From: Ornithinibacillus contaminans
GTDB lineage: Bacteria; Bacillota; Bacilli; Bacillales; Amphibacillaceae
NCBI RefSeq assembly: GCF_001038425.2
Contig: NZ_LDPV02000053.1
Span: 186,001 to 250,000 of the forward strand
Reading direction: 5' to 3'
DNA: 64,000 bases
The notes beneath the pieces are model-generated. The model searched no databases, was not told where the DNA came from, and saw only the letters and a list, made by a program, of their open reading frames with translations. The translations under genes and the position numbers were made by a program. This document shows positions 8,727-18,455 of this stretch, one piece after another; position 1 is the stretch's first letter, and every line of letters starts with the position of its first letter.

Positions 8727-8755
8727 TTGACAATTAGACATGCTGTCACTATACT
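8727..8755 (+). promoter_or_regulatory. Sigma-A promoter for the bacillopeptidase F leader
   Basis: TTGACA (8727-8732), a 17-base spacer and TATACT (8750-8755) form a near-consensus promoter. The TGACA of the -35 is mirrored by TGTCA in the spacer (8744-8748), a possible small operator. Transcription from about 8762 would give a leader of about 340 nt before the protease start at 9102. Confidence 0.75.
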
Positions 8756-8897
8756 TGGAAATACATTAGTGATTGTAGTTATTTTGTTTTGCATAATATG
8801 TCCTATTGCATAATTCTCTCCACTTCGAAATTCCAACCAGCTTTCGTTATTTTTTCCGATAAATGACCTTTCATCATATGACATTACTATAGGGGTA

Positions 8898-8987
8898 CCT
8901 GTATGGATTTAAGCAATCATGTTTACATACAGGATTTTCGCGAGGTTAGATTCCTTATTCATGCCTATTATAGTTCGGTTGAACTAT
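8898..8987 (+). other. Two hairpins in the long leader of the protease gene
   Basis: CCTGTATG (8898-8905) pairs with CATACAGG (8926-8933), and ATAGTTC-GGTT-GAACTAT (8970-8987) is a perfect seven-pair stem with a tetraloop. Both lie in the 8762-9101 leader and overlap the small ORF at 8903. Neither has a T run, so they are not simple terminators. Confidence 0.5.
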
Positions 8988-9019
8988 GGATAGAGGACAA
9001 CGGGGATGTTTTGACATAA
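8903..9019 (+). CDS. Possible 38-residue upstream ORF / leader peptide
   Basis: ATG 8903 is preceded by AGGGG at 8891-8895 with seven bases of spacing and opens a 38-codon frame ending at TAA 9017-9019. The peptide (MDLSNHVYIQDFREVRF and onward) is mixed, acidic at its C-terminus, and not obviously random. It lies 82 bases upstream of the protease gene on the same predicted transcript and overlaps the two leader hairpins. It could be a regulatory leader peptide or an independent small protein. Family unknown. Confidence 0.4.
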   Translation: MDLSNHVYIQDFREVRFLIHAYYSSVELWIEDNGDVLT

Positions 9020-9101
9020 ATCAGAAATTCCTGTAGGGAGGTGCAATTTTTAGTAACCGAGGTTTAACAGATTTATAGATAATACTTTGAGGAGGAAGCA
9101 A

Positions 9102-12100
9102 ATGAGAGGCAGGAAACGGAAACAGGTGAAATTGTTTAGTTATGTAGCAACTTTACTAATGATTTTCTCACTATTAACGCCAGGTTTTGCGGGGGCAGCA
9201 CCTAACCAAGATCTATTCACATCAGCGAAGGAACCGAATAGTGCCATGGAAAAGGGTGCGAGTGCGGCTTCTAAAATAAGTGCGAGCCTAGCGAAGCAAT
9301 TCGATACAAGTAAGAATGCTACCTTTATCGTCAAATTTAAGGAGCAAGCTGATACGTCAGCAGCGGCTAATAAGGCAGTAGAAAGTGCAAGGAAAGCAAA
9401 TCTATCAGCCTATAAAACAGAGTTTACCAAGCGTTCTGCTGTTATTTCCGAGTTGAAAACGACAGCACAGAAATCGCAAGCAAATGTGTTGGATTTTCTT
9501 GAGCAAGAAGTTCAAAAAGGTAATGCAAAAGATGTTGAACCGTTTTATATTGTTAACGGTATAGCGGTTACGACAACAAAAGAAGTTGCTGAGAAGCTTG
9601 CGGCGTTTGATGAGGTTGAAAAAATATTACCGAATGAGCAACGCCGATTAATGACGGAGTCTGAGCAATCGTTAGCTATTAAGAACAATGTAGTTTCACA
9701 AAAGAAACAAACGGGATTTTTACGGGATGTTCCGTTCAACAAACCTGGTAAAGTGACTGCTGAGGAAAAGAAAAAGCAGCAGGCTGCCATCGATAACACG
9801 ACACAAAGTGTCGAGTGGAATGTTGACCGAGTCAATGCACCTGACGTTTGGTCACTGGGATATGATGGTACTGGAGTTGTGGTTGCTGTTATTGACACAG
9901 GGGTTGATTGGACACATCCAGCCCTACAGGAAAAATACCGTGGCTATGATTCGGCAACTGGTGAAGCAGACCATACGTATAGCTTCTATGATCCTGTTCA
10001 AGGTCAAACAGAGCCGTATGATCAAGATGGGCATGGTACCCATGTTACAGGTACGATTGTTGGTAGTGAGCCAGATGGTTCTAATCAGGTTGGTGTTGCG
10101 CCTGGTGCAGAATGGATTGCGGTCCAGGCCTTTACTGGACAAAATGCGTATGATACGGATTTAATTGCAGCTGGAGAATGGATTATGGAGCCGGGTGGCG
10201 ATTTATCTAAAGCACCAGATGTCGTGAATAACTCTTGGGGTGGTGGCCCTGGGATAGACGAATGGTATCAGGATATCGTTATTGCATGGAGAAATGCAGA
10301 CATTTTCCCTGTGTTTGCTGCAGGAAATACGAATGATTCTAATCCAGGTGGTCCAGGATCTGTGGCATCACCAGCAAATTATCCAGAGTCATTTGCTGTA
10401 GGAGCTACCGATAGTAATGACAATCGGGCAAGCTTTTCATTAGAAGGACCATCTCCATATGGGGAGATTAAACCTGATATTGCTGCTCCTGGAGCTGGAA
10501 TACGTTCTGCAGCAGTAGGTGGTGGCTATGTTGGAAATAGTGGAACATCGATGGCAGCACCTGCTGTTGCTGGTGTTGTTGCTCTCCTTAAGCAAGTGAA
10601 TAGTAGTTTGACTGTCGATGAAATGGAGCAAATTTTAATGGATACTGCTGATTCAGAGGCGGGTACGGATAGCCAGTATCGTGAGTCACCAAATAATGGT
10701 TATGGTCATGGTATTATCGATGCCTTTGCTGCAGTAACTTCTATTGCGGAGGGAATTGGTACAGTTGAAGGGGTCGTTGTGATGGATGGCGAAGACACTG
10801 AGGAACCACAGCTTGTTCATAATCCTCCAAATGGCATGCTGGGAGGAAGGGATTTACCGTTAACGGTTTCTGTCAGTGACAATGTTAGCATTACATCTGT
10901 AGAAATCGCTTATGACGGAAAGACGGTTGCTGCTGAACAGGTAGCGGGTAATTACCGTGCAGGAGACTATTCCGTTACAATCCCAAGCTCGGAAATAACG
11001 AGTGATAGCTTTACTTATCAGTGGATTGTTAATGACTTTGGTGGTAATGAAGTGACAAGTGAATCCTATACGCTGGAAATTACCGAGCCATTATATTTCC
11101 ACGACTTTGAAACAGAACCAACTGATTGGGAATTTATTCAAGCGGGTTCTGGTGCAAATAGTTGGGAATGGGGAGTGCCGACTTCAGGTCCAGGTAGTGC
11201 AGTATCTGGTGAAAAGGTCGTTGGTACGAATTTAGATGGAGGATACAACAATGACGAGGAATCCTATTTCGATTCACCTGCCATATCAGTACCAGCGGGA
11301 GAAGCATACCTGGAATTTGATCAATGGTACAGTATTGAAAGTGGATGGGATTATGGCTATCTACTAATTTCCCCTGATTATGTGAATTGGTATATCCTTG
11401 ATGAACTTACTGGTTCTTCAGGTAGTTGGGAAAAAGCCACCTATGATATCTCTGAATTTAGTGGCGGCGATGTTTATCTTTCCTATACGTTGCTAAGTGA
11501 TTTTACGATTACCTATCCAGGCTGGTTTATCGATAACGTTACGATAGCAGATGTTCCTTTAGGAGAGGTCTCTGCAAGTAGTGTAAGTAAGGCTGCAGAG
11601 GCAATACAACCATCTAATATACCGCTTGATGCAACGGTTAGTATATTAGAAACAGGCGTTAACGCCAATACGAATCCAGCTGATGGTAGCTATTCACTCG
11701 TCCATCAGGCAGGAACGTACACAGCCGTAGCAGAATCTTATGGTTTTGCGTCAGAGGAACAAACAGTTGAAGTAGAAGCGGATGGGACAACGGTATCCAA
11801 TTTTGTCCTAGAAGAGCTAGAACAGGCAACACTCACCGGAGCGATAACGAATAGTTATTCTGGTGAACCGATAGCCGATGCAACGGTTTTATTGGTGGAG
11901 GATGCGAATGTTGCACCAGTTAAAACAGATGCCAATGGAAACTTTGCGTTAACTGCTTATGAGGGTACTTATACTGTGAGGGTGTTTGCTAGGGATTATG
12001 AAGGTACTGAAGTAGAAGTTACATTAGATGGTGATTCGGAACTTAACCTTGCGCTTGAACCGGCATTTACAATTCCTGCGGGACAAATTGGTTATGATGA

Positions 12101-13496
12101 CGGTACAGCAGAAAATGCACTGGCACTAAATGCTGCTGGAGATGGTATGGCAGTAAGAATGTCTCTTCCAGAAGGGATGGAAAGTGCCATCGTTACAGAG
12201 GGAGTTCTACAATTCTGGGGTACAGACTTCCCGTCACCTGGTGGAACTGCCTTTACAGTTGAAGTGTGGTCTGCTGGAGAGGACGGATTACCAGATGAGC
12301 GAATCGCAGGTCCAGTAGAAGGTACTGCTGTTCGTAATGTAAACCAACAGACGGTAGTTGATTTACGTGACCATAACATCGAAGTAACAGGTGACTTTTT
12401 TATGGTGTATGCCCAAACGGAAGCAGGTGCTAATGCGCCAGGAATTGCGATGGATGAAAACAGTCCGAATGCGGAAAGAACATACATCTATTCAGCAAGA
12501 GAATTTGAATTCTTCCCAGACTATGGAAATGCCATGATCCGGGCTAATATTGCAACACCAGTAGATGGTGCTGTTCTCGATCCTGCTCTAGATGGGTCAT
12601 TTACAAATGAATCTTCTCTAACGGTAGAAGGAACAGCAACAGAAGGTACAACAGTTGAATTGCTTCAAAATGGAGAGGCGGCTGGCTCCCAGGAGGTTGG
12701 AGGAGACGGTATATTTGCAGTTGATATTGACCTTTCAGAAGGTGCAAATGAGTTGATTGCTAGAACCTTGATTAATGGTGACCTAGCAAAAATATCTGAT
12801 CCAGTTACCGTTACGCTTGATACAGTTTCACCTGATTTAACGATAACAAATCCTAAAGATGGTGATAAGACAGATCGAGAAACAGTTACAGTAGAAGGTA
12901 CTGTTTTGGATGAAAATCTGGCATTTGTTAACGTAAATGGTCAAACAGCAGCAGTTGACGAGGATGGTAACTTTTCTAAACGTATTTTACTTGATGAAGG
13001 GGAAAATATCATTGAAGTAGCTGCGCAAGATTTAGCGGGGAATGTAACGACTGAACAGGTGACATTAAGAGCTGATTTTACAGCGCCGGAGATTTCGAAC
13101 TTAACACCTGATGAGGACCAGTATTTACAAGCTGGTGATCGTGTGAAAATTGAGTTTGATAGTGATGCGAGTTTACGTGCAATGTTCTCAGTTCGTGCTC
13201 CTTTAACTAATTCTGGAGCGAGTGTTGCGGACTTCAATCCAGTTGAATTACCAATGATGGAAACAACACCAGGACACTATGTGGCATACTGGACAGTACC
13301 GAGTAACCTAGCTGCACAGGGTGCTGTGGTTGAAGTAAAGGTACGAGATTCATTTGGAAACGAGACCCGTAAATTAGCGGATGGCAGATTGTATATTTCA
13401 GGACCGGATGCCGGTGAAACTGCCGGAAAGTCTAAAGGAGACCCAAGCGCTAAATCAAGTGTACAGGGGAAGACAGTAAGCGGTAAAAACAATTAA
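9102..13496 (+). CDS. bpr: Secreted subtilisin-like serine protease, bacillopeptidase F-like
   Basis: This 1464-residue extracellular S8 protease begins with a signal peptide (Lys/Arg-rich N-terminus, hydrophobic core VATLLMIFSLL, probable cleavage near GFAGAA) and an I9-type propeptide to about residue 200. The catalytic triad is D265 (AVIDTGVDW), H311 (DGHGTHVTG) and S483 (GTSMAAPAVAGV). C-terminal to it are an Ig-like segment, an immune-inhibitor-A/MAM-like segment (YFHDFETEPTDWEF, about residue 665), two carboxypeptidase-regulatory-like repeats (GAITNSYSGEPIADATVLL) and several Ig/cadherin-like units. There is no LPXTG or SLH anchor, so release into the medium is likely. ATG 9102 has GGAGG at 9091-9095. 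It is monocistronic, closed by a terminator. Length and order match the Bpr family. Confidence 0.92.
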   Translation: MRGRKRKQVKLFSYVATLLMIFSLLTPGFAGAAPNQDLFTSAKEPNSAMEKGASAASKISASLAKQFDTSKNATFIVKFKEQADTSAAANKAVESARKANLSAYKTEFTKRSAVISELKTTAQKSQANVLDFLEQEVQKGNAKDVEPFYIVNGIAVTTTKEVAEKLAAFDEVEKILPNEQRRLMTESEQSLAIKNNVVSQKKQTGFLRDVPFNKPGKVTAEEKKKQQAAIDNTTQSVEWNVDRVNAPDVWSLGYDGTGVVVAVIDTGVDWTHPALQEKYRGYDSATGEADHTYSFYDPVQGQTEPYDQDGHGTHVTGTIVGSEPDGSNQVGVAPGAEWIAVQAFTGQNAYDTDLIAAGEWIMEPGGDLSKAPDVVNNSWGGGPGIDEWYQDIVIAWRNADIFPVFAAGNTNDSNPGGPGSVASPANYPESFAVGATDSNDNRASFSLEGPSPYGEIKPDIAAPGAGIRSAAVGGGYVGNSGTSMAAPAVAGVVALLKQVNSSLTVDEMEQILMDTADSEAGTDSQYRESPNNGYGHGIIDAFAAVTSIAEGIGTVEGVVVMDGEDTEEPQLVHNPPNGMLGGRDLPLTVSVSDNVSITSVEIAYDGKTVAAEQVAGNYRAGDYSVTIPSSEITSDSFTYQWIVNDFGGNEVTSESYTLEITEPLYFHDFETEPTDWEFIQAGSGANSWEWGVPTSGPGSAVSGEKVVGTNLDGGYNNDEESYFDSPAISVPAGEAYLEFDQWYSIESGWDYGYLLISPDYVNWYILDELTGSSGSWEKATYDISEFSGGDVYLSYTLLSDFTITYPGWFIDNVTIADVPLGEVSASSVSKAAEAIQPSNIPLDATVSILETGVNANTNPADGSYSLVHQAGTYTAVAESYGFASEEQTVEVEADGTTVSNFVLEELEQATLTGAITNSYSGEPIADATVLLVEDANVAPVKTDANGNFALTAYEGTYTVRVFARDYEGTEVEVTLDGDSELNLALEPAFTIPAGQIGYDDGTAENALALNAAGDGMAVRMSLPEGMESAIVTEGVLQFWGTDFPSPGGTAFTVEVWSAGEDGLPDERIAGPVEGTAVRNVNQQTVVDLRDHNIEVTGDFFMVYAQTEAGANAPGIAMDENSPNAERTYIYSAREFEFFPDYGNAMIRANIATPVDGAVLDPALDGSFTNESSLTVEGTATEGTTVELLQNGEAAGSQEVGGDGIFAVDIDLSEGANELIARTLINGDLAKISDPVTVTLDTVSPDLTITNPKDGDKTDRETVTVEGTVLDENLAFVNVNGQTAAVDEDGNFSKRILLDEGENIIEVAAQDLAGNVTTEQVTLRADFTAPEISNLTPDEDQYLQAGDRVKIEFDSDASLRAMFSVRAPLTNSGASVADFNPVELPMMETTPGHYVAYWTVPSNLAAQGAVVEVKVRDSFGNETRKLADGRLYISGPDAGETAGKSKGDPSAKSSVQGKTVSGKNN

Positions 13497-13510
13497 GTAA
13501 TAACGTATGA

Positions 13511-13543
13511 AAAAGGTGCTGCTATTTATGCAGCGCCTTTTTA
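13511..13543 (+). terminator. Rho-independent terminator after the protease gene
   Basis: AAAAGGTGCTGC (13511-13522) pairs with GCAGCGCCTTTT (13530-13541) with one G-U pair and a seven-base loop, followed by T residues. Confidence 0.9.
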
Positions 13544-13696
13544 GTATGATAAAATGACGTAATTTTAGAGTTCAAATCTAAAGAGGTATAATGGGCGATT
13601 CCTAGAGTGGGGATATCTACCATTGACCTGTTCATGTTAGGTGGTGAGGATATACCGACTATTATATAGTTAATCATTCCAATATTTGAAAATGTG

Positions 13697-13725
13697 TAGA
13701 CAATATCGATAAAATATTGTATCCT
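13697..13725 (+). promoter_or_regulatory. Promoter of the isolated GH172 gene
   Basis: TAGACA (13697-13702), a 17-base spacer and TATCCT (13720-13725) form a sigma-A promoter whose -10 element and start site run into the palindromic operator. Confidence 0.65.
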
Positions 13726-13752
13726 ATGTATGTAAACGTTTACATACGTAGG
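13723..13752. promoter_or_regulatory. 30-bp palindromic operator with TGTAAACGTTTACA core
   Basis: The core TGTAAACGTTTACA (13731-13744) is a perfect palindrome, and symmetry extends eight bases to each side with a single mismatch. It overlaps the predicted -10/start site and touches the RBS, so binding would block transcription. The same core occurs at 49308 beside a LacI-family gene and, with one mismatch each, at 49276 and 51937. The core also satisfies the cre consensus, so CcpA binding is an alternative or additional reading. Confidence 0.8.
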
Positions 13753-13760
13753 AGGTTTTT

Positions 13761-14840
13761 ATGTTGTTTAATGGATTGGGAATGGGATTAGGGAATTTAT
13801 CATTGCTATCAAAGGCTAAAACACGTTCCATTAGTCCCGAAAATTTTAAAGGTGAAAAAGGGAAGGGAGCAATGGCAACTGAAGGGACTGGTTCAGTACC
13901 TTCGAGAGAACTAGGGGTTGGATGGAAGGTTTCTCCTTCAGTTGAAATTAAGGGAGAGACAACCTTTACTGTTGCTGAAATTGAGGGGCAGGGTGCCATT
14001 CAACATATTTGGCTGACCTGTCATCCAAATCATTGGCGAACTTCTGTTATCCGTATGTATTGGGATCATGAGGAGGAGCCATCAGTGGAAGTTCCGCTTG
14101 GCGACTTTTTTTGCAATGGTTGGGGAGAAAGAACCGATGTCAATTCAATTCCAGTAGCGGTAAATCCTGCCGGAGGTTTTAATTGTTATTGGGAAATGCC
14201 GTTTCGCAAGCATGCGAAAATCACCGTTGAAAATTTAGATGATGAAAATATGATTTTGTATTACCAGGTAGATTATACGTTGACAGATGTACCTGATGAT
14301 GCTGCGTATTTCCACGCAAAATGGAATCGTAGCAACCCGCTTCCATATAAGGAAGTTCATACGATTGTTGATGGCATTAAAGGCCATGGACATTATGTCG
14401 GTACCTATATTGCATGGCAAGTAAACAGTAATGATTGGTGGGGAGAAGGAGAAGTTAAATTTTACATGGATGGGGATAAGGAATACCCGACCATTTGTGG
14501 AACCGGAACAGAGGACTATTTTGGTGGTGCGTGGAATTGGGAGCAACCGAAAGGGGAATATAGAACCTACGCTACCCCGTACTTAGGGATGCACCAGGTC
14601 ATTAAACCGGATGGACTGTACCGGGCACAGCAACGATTTGGGATGTATCGCTGGCATGTGATGGATCCAATTCGCTTTGAAGAGGACCTAAAGGTGACAA
14701 TTCAAGCACTTGGATGGCGTTCGAAGCATCGCTACTTGCCACTCAAGGATGATATTGCTTCGGTGGCATTTTGGTATCAGGCAGAACCACATCAACCATT
14801 TAAGGCGTTACCTGGTAAGGATGATTTAGAAGTTAACTAA
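13761..14840 (+). CDS. GH172 (DUF2961) furanosidase, first copy
   Basis: This 359-residue protein has the DUF2961 fold, now glycoside hydrolase family GH172, whose characterised members are alpha-D-fructofuranosidases and alpha-D-arabinofuranosidases. Recognisable blocks are GQGAIQHIWLTCHPNHWRTS, RMYWDHEEEPSVEVPLGDFF and GTGTEDYFGGAWNW, which holds a conserved acidic residue. There is no signal peptide, so it acts in the cytoplasm on imported saccharides. The start is ATG 13761 with AGGAGG just downstream of the operator. It stands alone, but operator sharing links it to the 49351-55849 genes, which encode a second GH172. Exact substrate unproven. Confidence 0.8.
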   Translation: MLFNGLGMGLGNLSLLSKAKTRSISPENFKGEKGKGAMATEGTGSVPSRELGVGWKVSPSVEIKGETTFTVAEIEGQGAIQHIWLTCHPNHWRTSVIRMYWDHEEEPSVEVPLGDFFCNGWGERTDVNSIPVAVNPAGGFNCYWEMPFRKHAKITVENLDDENMILYYQVDYTLTDVPDDAAYFHAKWNRSNPLPYKEVHTIVDGIKGHGHYVGTYIAWQVNSNDWWGEGEVKFYMDGDKEYPTICGTGTEDYFGGAWNWEQPKGEYRTYATPYLGMHQVIKPDGLYRAQQRFGMYRWHVMDPIRFEEDLKVTIQALGWRSKHRYLPLKDDIASVAFWYQAEPHQPFKALPGKDDLEVN

Positions 14841-14872
14841 ATGTAAATGCGGTTTTTAAAGTAACTACTAAG

Positions 14873-14920
14873 AAAAGAAGCAGAACCCTCTATTTGTTAA
14901 AGAGAAGTTCTGCTTCTTTT
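14873..14920. terminator. Bidirectional terminator between GH172 and galM
   Basis: AAAAGAAGCAGAAC (14873-14886) pairs perfectly with GTTCTGCTTCTTTT (14907-14920), and each strand ends in a T run. It serves both converging transcripts and touches the galM stop codon. Confidence 0.9.
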
Positions 14921-15954
14921 TATATGGTGTCAAATGTGAAAATCGTTTGTTTCGTATAGGGCTGATGCTTTTCCAATAAAATCGAAGGAAACCCATCATG
15001 CTCTAATGATGCTGGCGATGCTTGTGTTTCAAAACAAACGCCTAAATAGCGCTTTGAAGATCCCTCGTTAAGTGGAAGACCCTCGTCGAGCATGTTCGAA
15101 GTATACATGACCATACCAGGTTGATTTGTATTGATTGTTAGCCTTCTCCCGCTTGCTTCTTCCTGAACGATTACTTCTGCCTTCTTGGTTTGATCAAAGA
15201 TAAAGTAATGATCATACCCATTACGTGCAACTTTGTTTTGTGGATGGTTGGACTTAAATCCTTCCATTAAATAACGACCAGTTCGAAAATCAAATGGTGT
15301 ATTCAACACATTCATTTTTTTACCAGTAGGAATTAATTGTTCATTCAGTTCAACAACGTGATTAGAAGGGATCGTTACATGATGTTGGTGTACCATGCTT
15401 TTTAGATTCCCGCTTAGATTGAAGTAGGAATGATTTGTCATGGTGAACACCGTATTTTCAGTAGCGATAGCCTGATAATCGACTGTTAACTGGTTATTAT
15501 TATTCAGTGTATACGTTACAGTCATGTCTAGTTTGCCCGGGTAGCCATCTTCTTTGTCTTGGCTAGTGTGGGTAAGCGTAAGGCCGACAGTGTCATCTGT
15601 TTCGAATGGTTCTGCCTTCCAAACGACCTGATGGAAGCCGTTTTTCCCACCGTGCAGGTGATGAGCACCTTCATTTGCTGCTAACGTATAGGTTGCATCG
15701 TTAAGGTTAAAGGTGGAATTGGCAATTCTGCCAGCTACTCTACCAATTAATGCACCGAAATAGTTGGAGTTAGATTGATAGTCTTTTATGTCCCGATAAC
15801 CAATAACAACATTCTCCAGCTTGCCATGTTTATCTGGAACAATAATTCGCGTAATAATACCGCCGAAATTTAAAATGCTTACTTCCATGTTTTGGTTATT
15901 GATTAACGTAAACAGCTTCCAGTCCCCTAATTCCTTGCTTGTTTTAATATTCAT
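14920..15954 (-). CDS. galM: Aldose 1-epimerase (galactose mutarotase)
   Basis: This 344-residue enzyme interconverts beta- and alpha-D-galactose so that GalK receives the alpha anomer. Catalytic blocks are visible: NEGAHHLHGG, TNHSYFNLSG (the catalytic histidine) and VCFETQASP (the catalytic glutamate). Its RBS (AAGGAG) lies three bases after the galT gene, and it is the last gene of galK-galE-galT-galM, ending in the bidirectional terminator. Confidence 0.95.
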   Translation of the reverse strand: MNIKTSKELGDWKLFTLINNQNMEVSILNFGGIITRIIVPDKHGKLENVVIGYRDIKDYQSNSNYFGALIGRVAGRIANSTFNLNDATYTLAANEGAHHLHGGKNGFHQVVWKAEPFETDDTVGLTLTHTSQDKEDGYPGKLDMTVTYTLNNNNQLTVDYQAIATENTVFTMTNHSYFNLSGNLKSMVHQHHVTIPSNHVVELNEQLIPTGKKMNVLNTPFDFRTGRYLMEGFKSNHPQNKVARNGYDHYFIFDQTKKAEVIVQEEASGRRLTINTNQPGMVMYTSNMLDEGLPLNEGSSKRYLGVCFETQASPASLEHDGFPSILLEKHQPYTKQTIFTFDTI

Positions 15955-15956
15955 GG

Positions 15957-17459
15957 TTAGCTCCTTTTCGTATTTAACGTATCGAGGAATCGTTTACATG
16001 CATTCATTCCTTCATCATTTCGTTTAAATACACCAGCATCTTCTAATACTTTGACGAATTTTTTTCCTAGTTCCTTTTGTACAATGGTGGTTGCTGCTTC
16101 GAGATTGGTTTGGTATCCATAGGTTAATTTAAGCTCAGTTGCCCAATCAAGATGATATTCGGCGATAGACACATCTTCGCCTATTAAGTAATGCTTGATA
16201 GCATCTAGTTCTTCTTTTAATCTAGCGGGTAGAACTGCTAACCCCATTACTTCGATTAATCCGATATTTTCTTTCTTAATATGATGAACATCTTCATGCG
16301 GGTGAAAGATGCCGTATGGATACTGCTTTGTTGTTCGATTATTACGAAGGACTAGATCCAGTTCATAGTTGCCATCTCGCATGCGTGCAATTGGTGTAAT
16401 GGTATTATGGGCGGTTTCGTTTGTCCGTGCACGTATTTGTACTTGTTCATCATTATACGCTTGCCAGGTTTTTAAAATATGATCAGCAGCAAGTAGTAGG
16501 TTTTGTTTATTGCTTGCATGGAGACGAATGACGGATAATGGCCAGTTTAAAATGGCTGCGTCGACATCTTCATAATCCTGCAACATAAAGGTAAATGCTT
16601 TCTCTGCCCGTGTCATGGCAAATTCATACCGCCCTGCCTGGTAATGATCATGGCTAAGAATGGAACCACCGACAATTGGTAAATCAGCATTGGACCCGAT
16701 AAAATAATGTGGGAATTTTTCTGTGAATGTTAGTAATCGTTCAAATGCATGTTTATCAATTTTCATATTGCGATGTTCTTCTGATAGTAAAATACTATGC
16801 TCGTTATAATAGAGATAGGGTGAATATTGGAAATACCAATTTTCCTCCTGTAATGGGATCTTGATAATTCGATGGTTTGCTCGTGCAGGATAGCCTGTTC
16901 TACCCACATAGCCTTCGTTTTCTACGCATAGTAAACAACTTGGATAAGTGACGGTATGATTTATTTCTCGTTCCCGTTTGATTTGCTCCGGATCTTTTTC
17001 TGGCTTTGACAAATTGATAGTTATATCTAATTCTCCATAAGCTGTAGCGGCTTTAAAGTGAACGTTCTTATTAATTCGGTTTGTTTGAATATAATTGCTG
17101 TTTTGGCTTAATTGGTAAAAATAATCGGTTGCTGCTTTTGGTGATTGTTGATATTCCGCATAGAATTGTTTGGTAACTACAGAAGGATGTGCGACGAAAC
17201 AATTCATGATGTTAGCGGAAAGAATCTCTTTATCATCAAATATATCCTCGATTACACCAGTTTGAATCGCATGTGCAATTAACTTCTCCAGGAGGTTTGG
17301 AATAGTATCCTCAGAAACGTTTTCGAGTGTTTCTGGAAAAGATTCAAGTTTTAATTGGGATAGGACTTGGTTGCGTACATAATTGACATCAACTAGCTCG
17401 ATTAGATTAGTTTTTAAAGCTTGTTGAATTAATCCTTCCACATCTTGAAAAACAGTCAT
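15957..17459 (-). CDS. galT: UDP-glucose--hexose-1-phosphate uridylyltransferase, class II
   Basis: This 500-residue enzyme transfers UMP from UDP-glucose to galactose 1-phosphate, giving UDP-galactose and glucose 1-phosphate. It is the Firmicute class II type: about 500 residues, a long helical N-terminal region (EGLIQQALKTNLIELVDVNYVRNQ) and blocks such as YPSCLLCVENEGYVGR and ILSHDHYQAGR. The RBS GAGGAG precedes ATG 17459, six bases after galE. Third gene of the Leloir operon. Confidence 0.95.
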   Translation of the reverse strand: MTVFQDVEGLIQQALKTNLIELVDVNYVRNQVLSQLKLESFPETLENVSEDTIPNLLEKLIAHAIQTGVIEDIFDDKEILSANIMNCFVAHPSVVTKQFYAEYQQSPKAATDYFYQLSQNSNYIQTNRINKNVHFKAATAYGELDITINLSKPEKDPEQIKREREINHTVTYPSCLLCVENEGYVGRTGYPARANHRIIKIPLQEENWYFQYSPYLYYNEHSILLSEEHRNMKIDKHAFERLLTFTEKFPHYFIGSNADLPIVGGSILSHDHYQAGRYEFAMTRAEKAFTFMLQDYEDVDAAILNWPLSVIRLHASNKQNLLLAADHILKTWQAYNDEQVQIRARTNETAHNTITPIARMRDGNYELDLVLRNNRTTKQYPYGIFHPHEDVHHIKKENIGLIEVMGLAVLPARLKEELDAIKHYLIGEDVSIAEYHLDWATELKLTYGYQTNLEAATTIVQKELGKKFVKVLEDAGVFKRNDEGMNACKRFLDTLNTKRS

Positions 17460-17465
17460 CTGATT

Positions 17466-18455
17466 TCACTCCTCGTATCCGTTTGGACGTGTTGAATGCC
17501 AATTCCAGGCATCTTTTATGATTTGTTGAATGGAGGTTCTTGTTGGATTCCACCCAAGGATTCCTTTTGCTTTTTCAGAGCTAGCGATTAATGTACTAGG
17601 GTCTCCTGCGCGACGCGCACCAATTTCTATCGGTATTTCTTTTCCGGTTACTTGTCGTGCGGTATCAATGATTTCTTTTACAGAAAATCCTTGATTACTA
17701 CCTAGATTAAAGATGTTACTGTGCCCGCCGAGGGTTAGATAATCAAGTGCTAACAGATGCGCCTGAATTAAGTCTTCTACATGGACATAATCTCTGATGC
17801 ATGTACCGTCTGGTGTTGCATAATCATCTCCAAATATTGTGATAGTAGAGCGCTGTCCAAGTGCCGTTTGCAAGACAAGCGGGATGAGATGGGTTTCAGG
17901 GCGATGATCCTCACCGATTTCGCCTGATTCTCTTGCGCCAGCAACATTAAAATAGCGCAAGGAAACAAATCGAATGTCATGGGCTATTTCTGTCCACTTC
18001 ATCATGTTTTCCATGGATAGCTTTGTTTCTCCGTAAGTACTTGTTGGATTGGTAGGCATTGCTTCTGTAATGGGGATTGCAGTGGGTTCCCCATATGTAG
18101 CTGCCGTTGATGAAAAGATAATTTTATTAACGTGATATTTCGTCATTGCTTGTAGTAATACCTGGGTGCCGTATACGTTGTTATCGAAATACTTTAATGG
18201 GTCTAGCATCGATTCTCCAACAAGGGAATTGGCAGCGAAGTGTATGACTGCCTCAATTGACTCTTGCTCGAATACTGAACATAGAAAATTAAAATTACGT
18301 ATATCGCCTTGATAAAAGGTTGCTTTTGGATGAAGCGCTTGTCGGTGTCCTGTTTCTAAGTTATCAACTACAACTACATCTTTTCCTTGGTCAATAAGCT
18401 GATGAACCGCGTGTGAGCCAATATAACCAGCTCCTCCTAGCACCAATATACTCAT
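17466..18455 (-). CDS. galE: UDP-glucose 4-epimerase
   Basis: This 329-residue short-chain dehydrogenase interconverts UDP-galactose and UDP-glucose. The N-terminal NAD site is GGAGYIGSHAV, the catalytic serine/threonine region is FSSTAATYGEP, and the catalytic Tyr and Lys lie in TYGETKLSMEN. Its ATG directly follows the galK stop codon (TAGATG), indicating translational coupling; its RBS lies within the end of galK. Confidence 0.95.
   Translation of the reverse strand: MSILVLGGAGYIGSHAVHQLIDQGKDVVVVDNLETGHRQALHPKATFYQGDIRNFNFLCSVFEQESIEAVIHFAANSLVGESMLDPLKYFDNNVYGTQVLLQAMTKYHVNKIIFSSTAATYGEPTAIPITEAMPTNPTSTYGETKLSMENMMKWTEIAHDIRFVSLRYFNVAGARESGEIGEDHRPETHLIPLVLQTALGQRSTITIFGDDYATPDGTCIRDYVHVEDLIQAHLLALDYLTLGGHSNIFNLGSNQGFSVKEIIDTARQVTGKEIPIEIGARRAGDPSTLIASSEKAKGILGWNPTRTSIQQIIKDAWNWHSTRPNGYEE

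Noticed and set aside
12092-12487. 131-residue minus-strand ORF inside the protease gene
   Set aside because: It is a shadow of the beta-rich C-terminal repeats of the protease; no start signal.
13723-13752. Reading the TGTAAACGTTTACA palindrome purely as a CcpA cre site
   Set aside because: It fits the cre consensus, but the symmetry extends well past the 14-bp core and the motif recurs beside a LacI-family gene and its operon. A dedicated operator is the better explanation, though CcpA may also bind.
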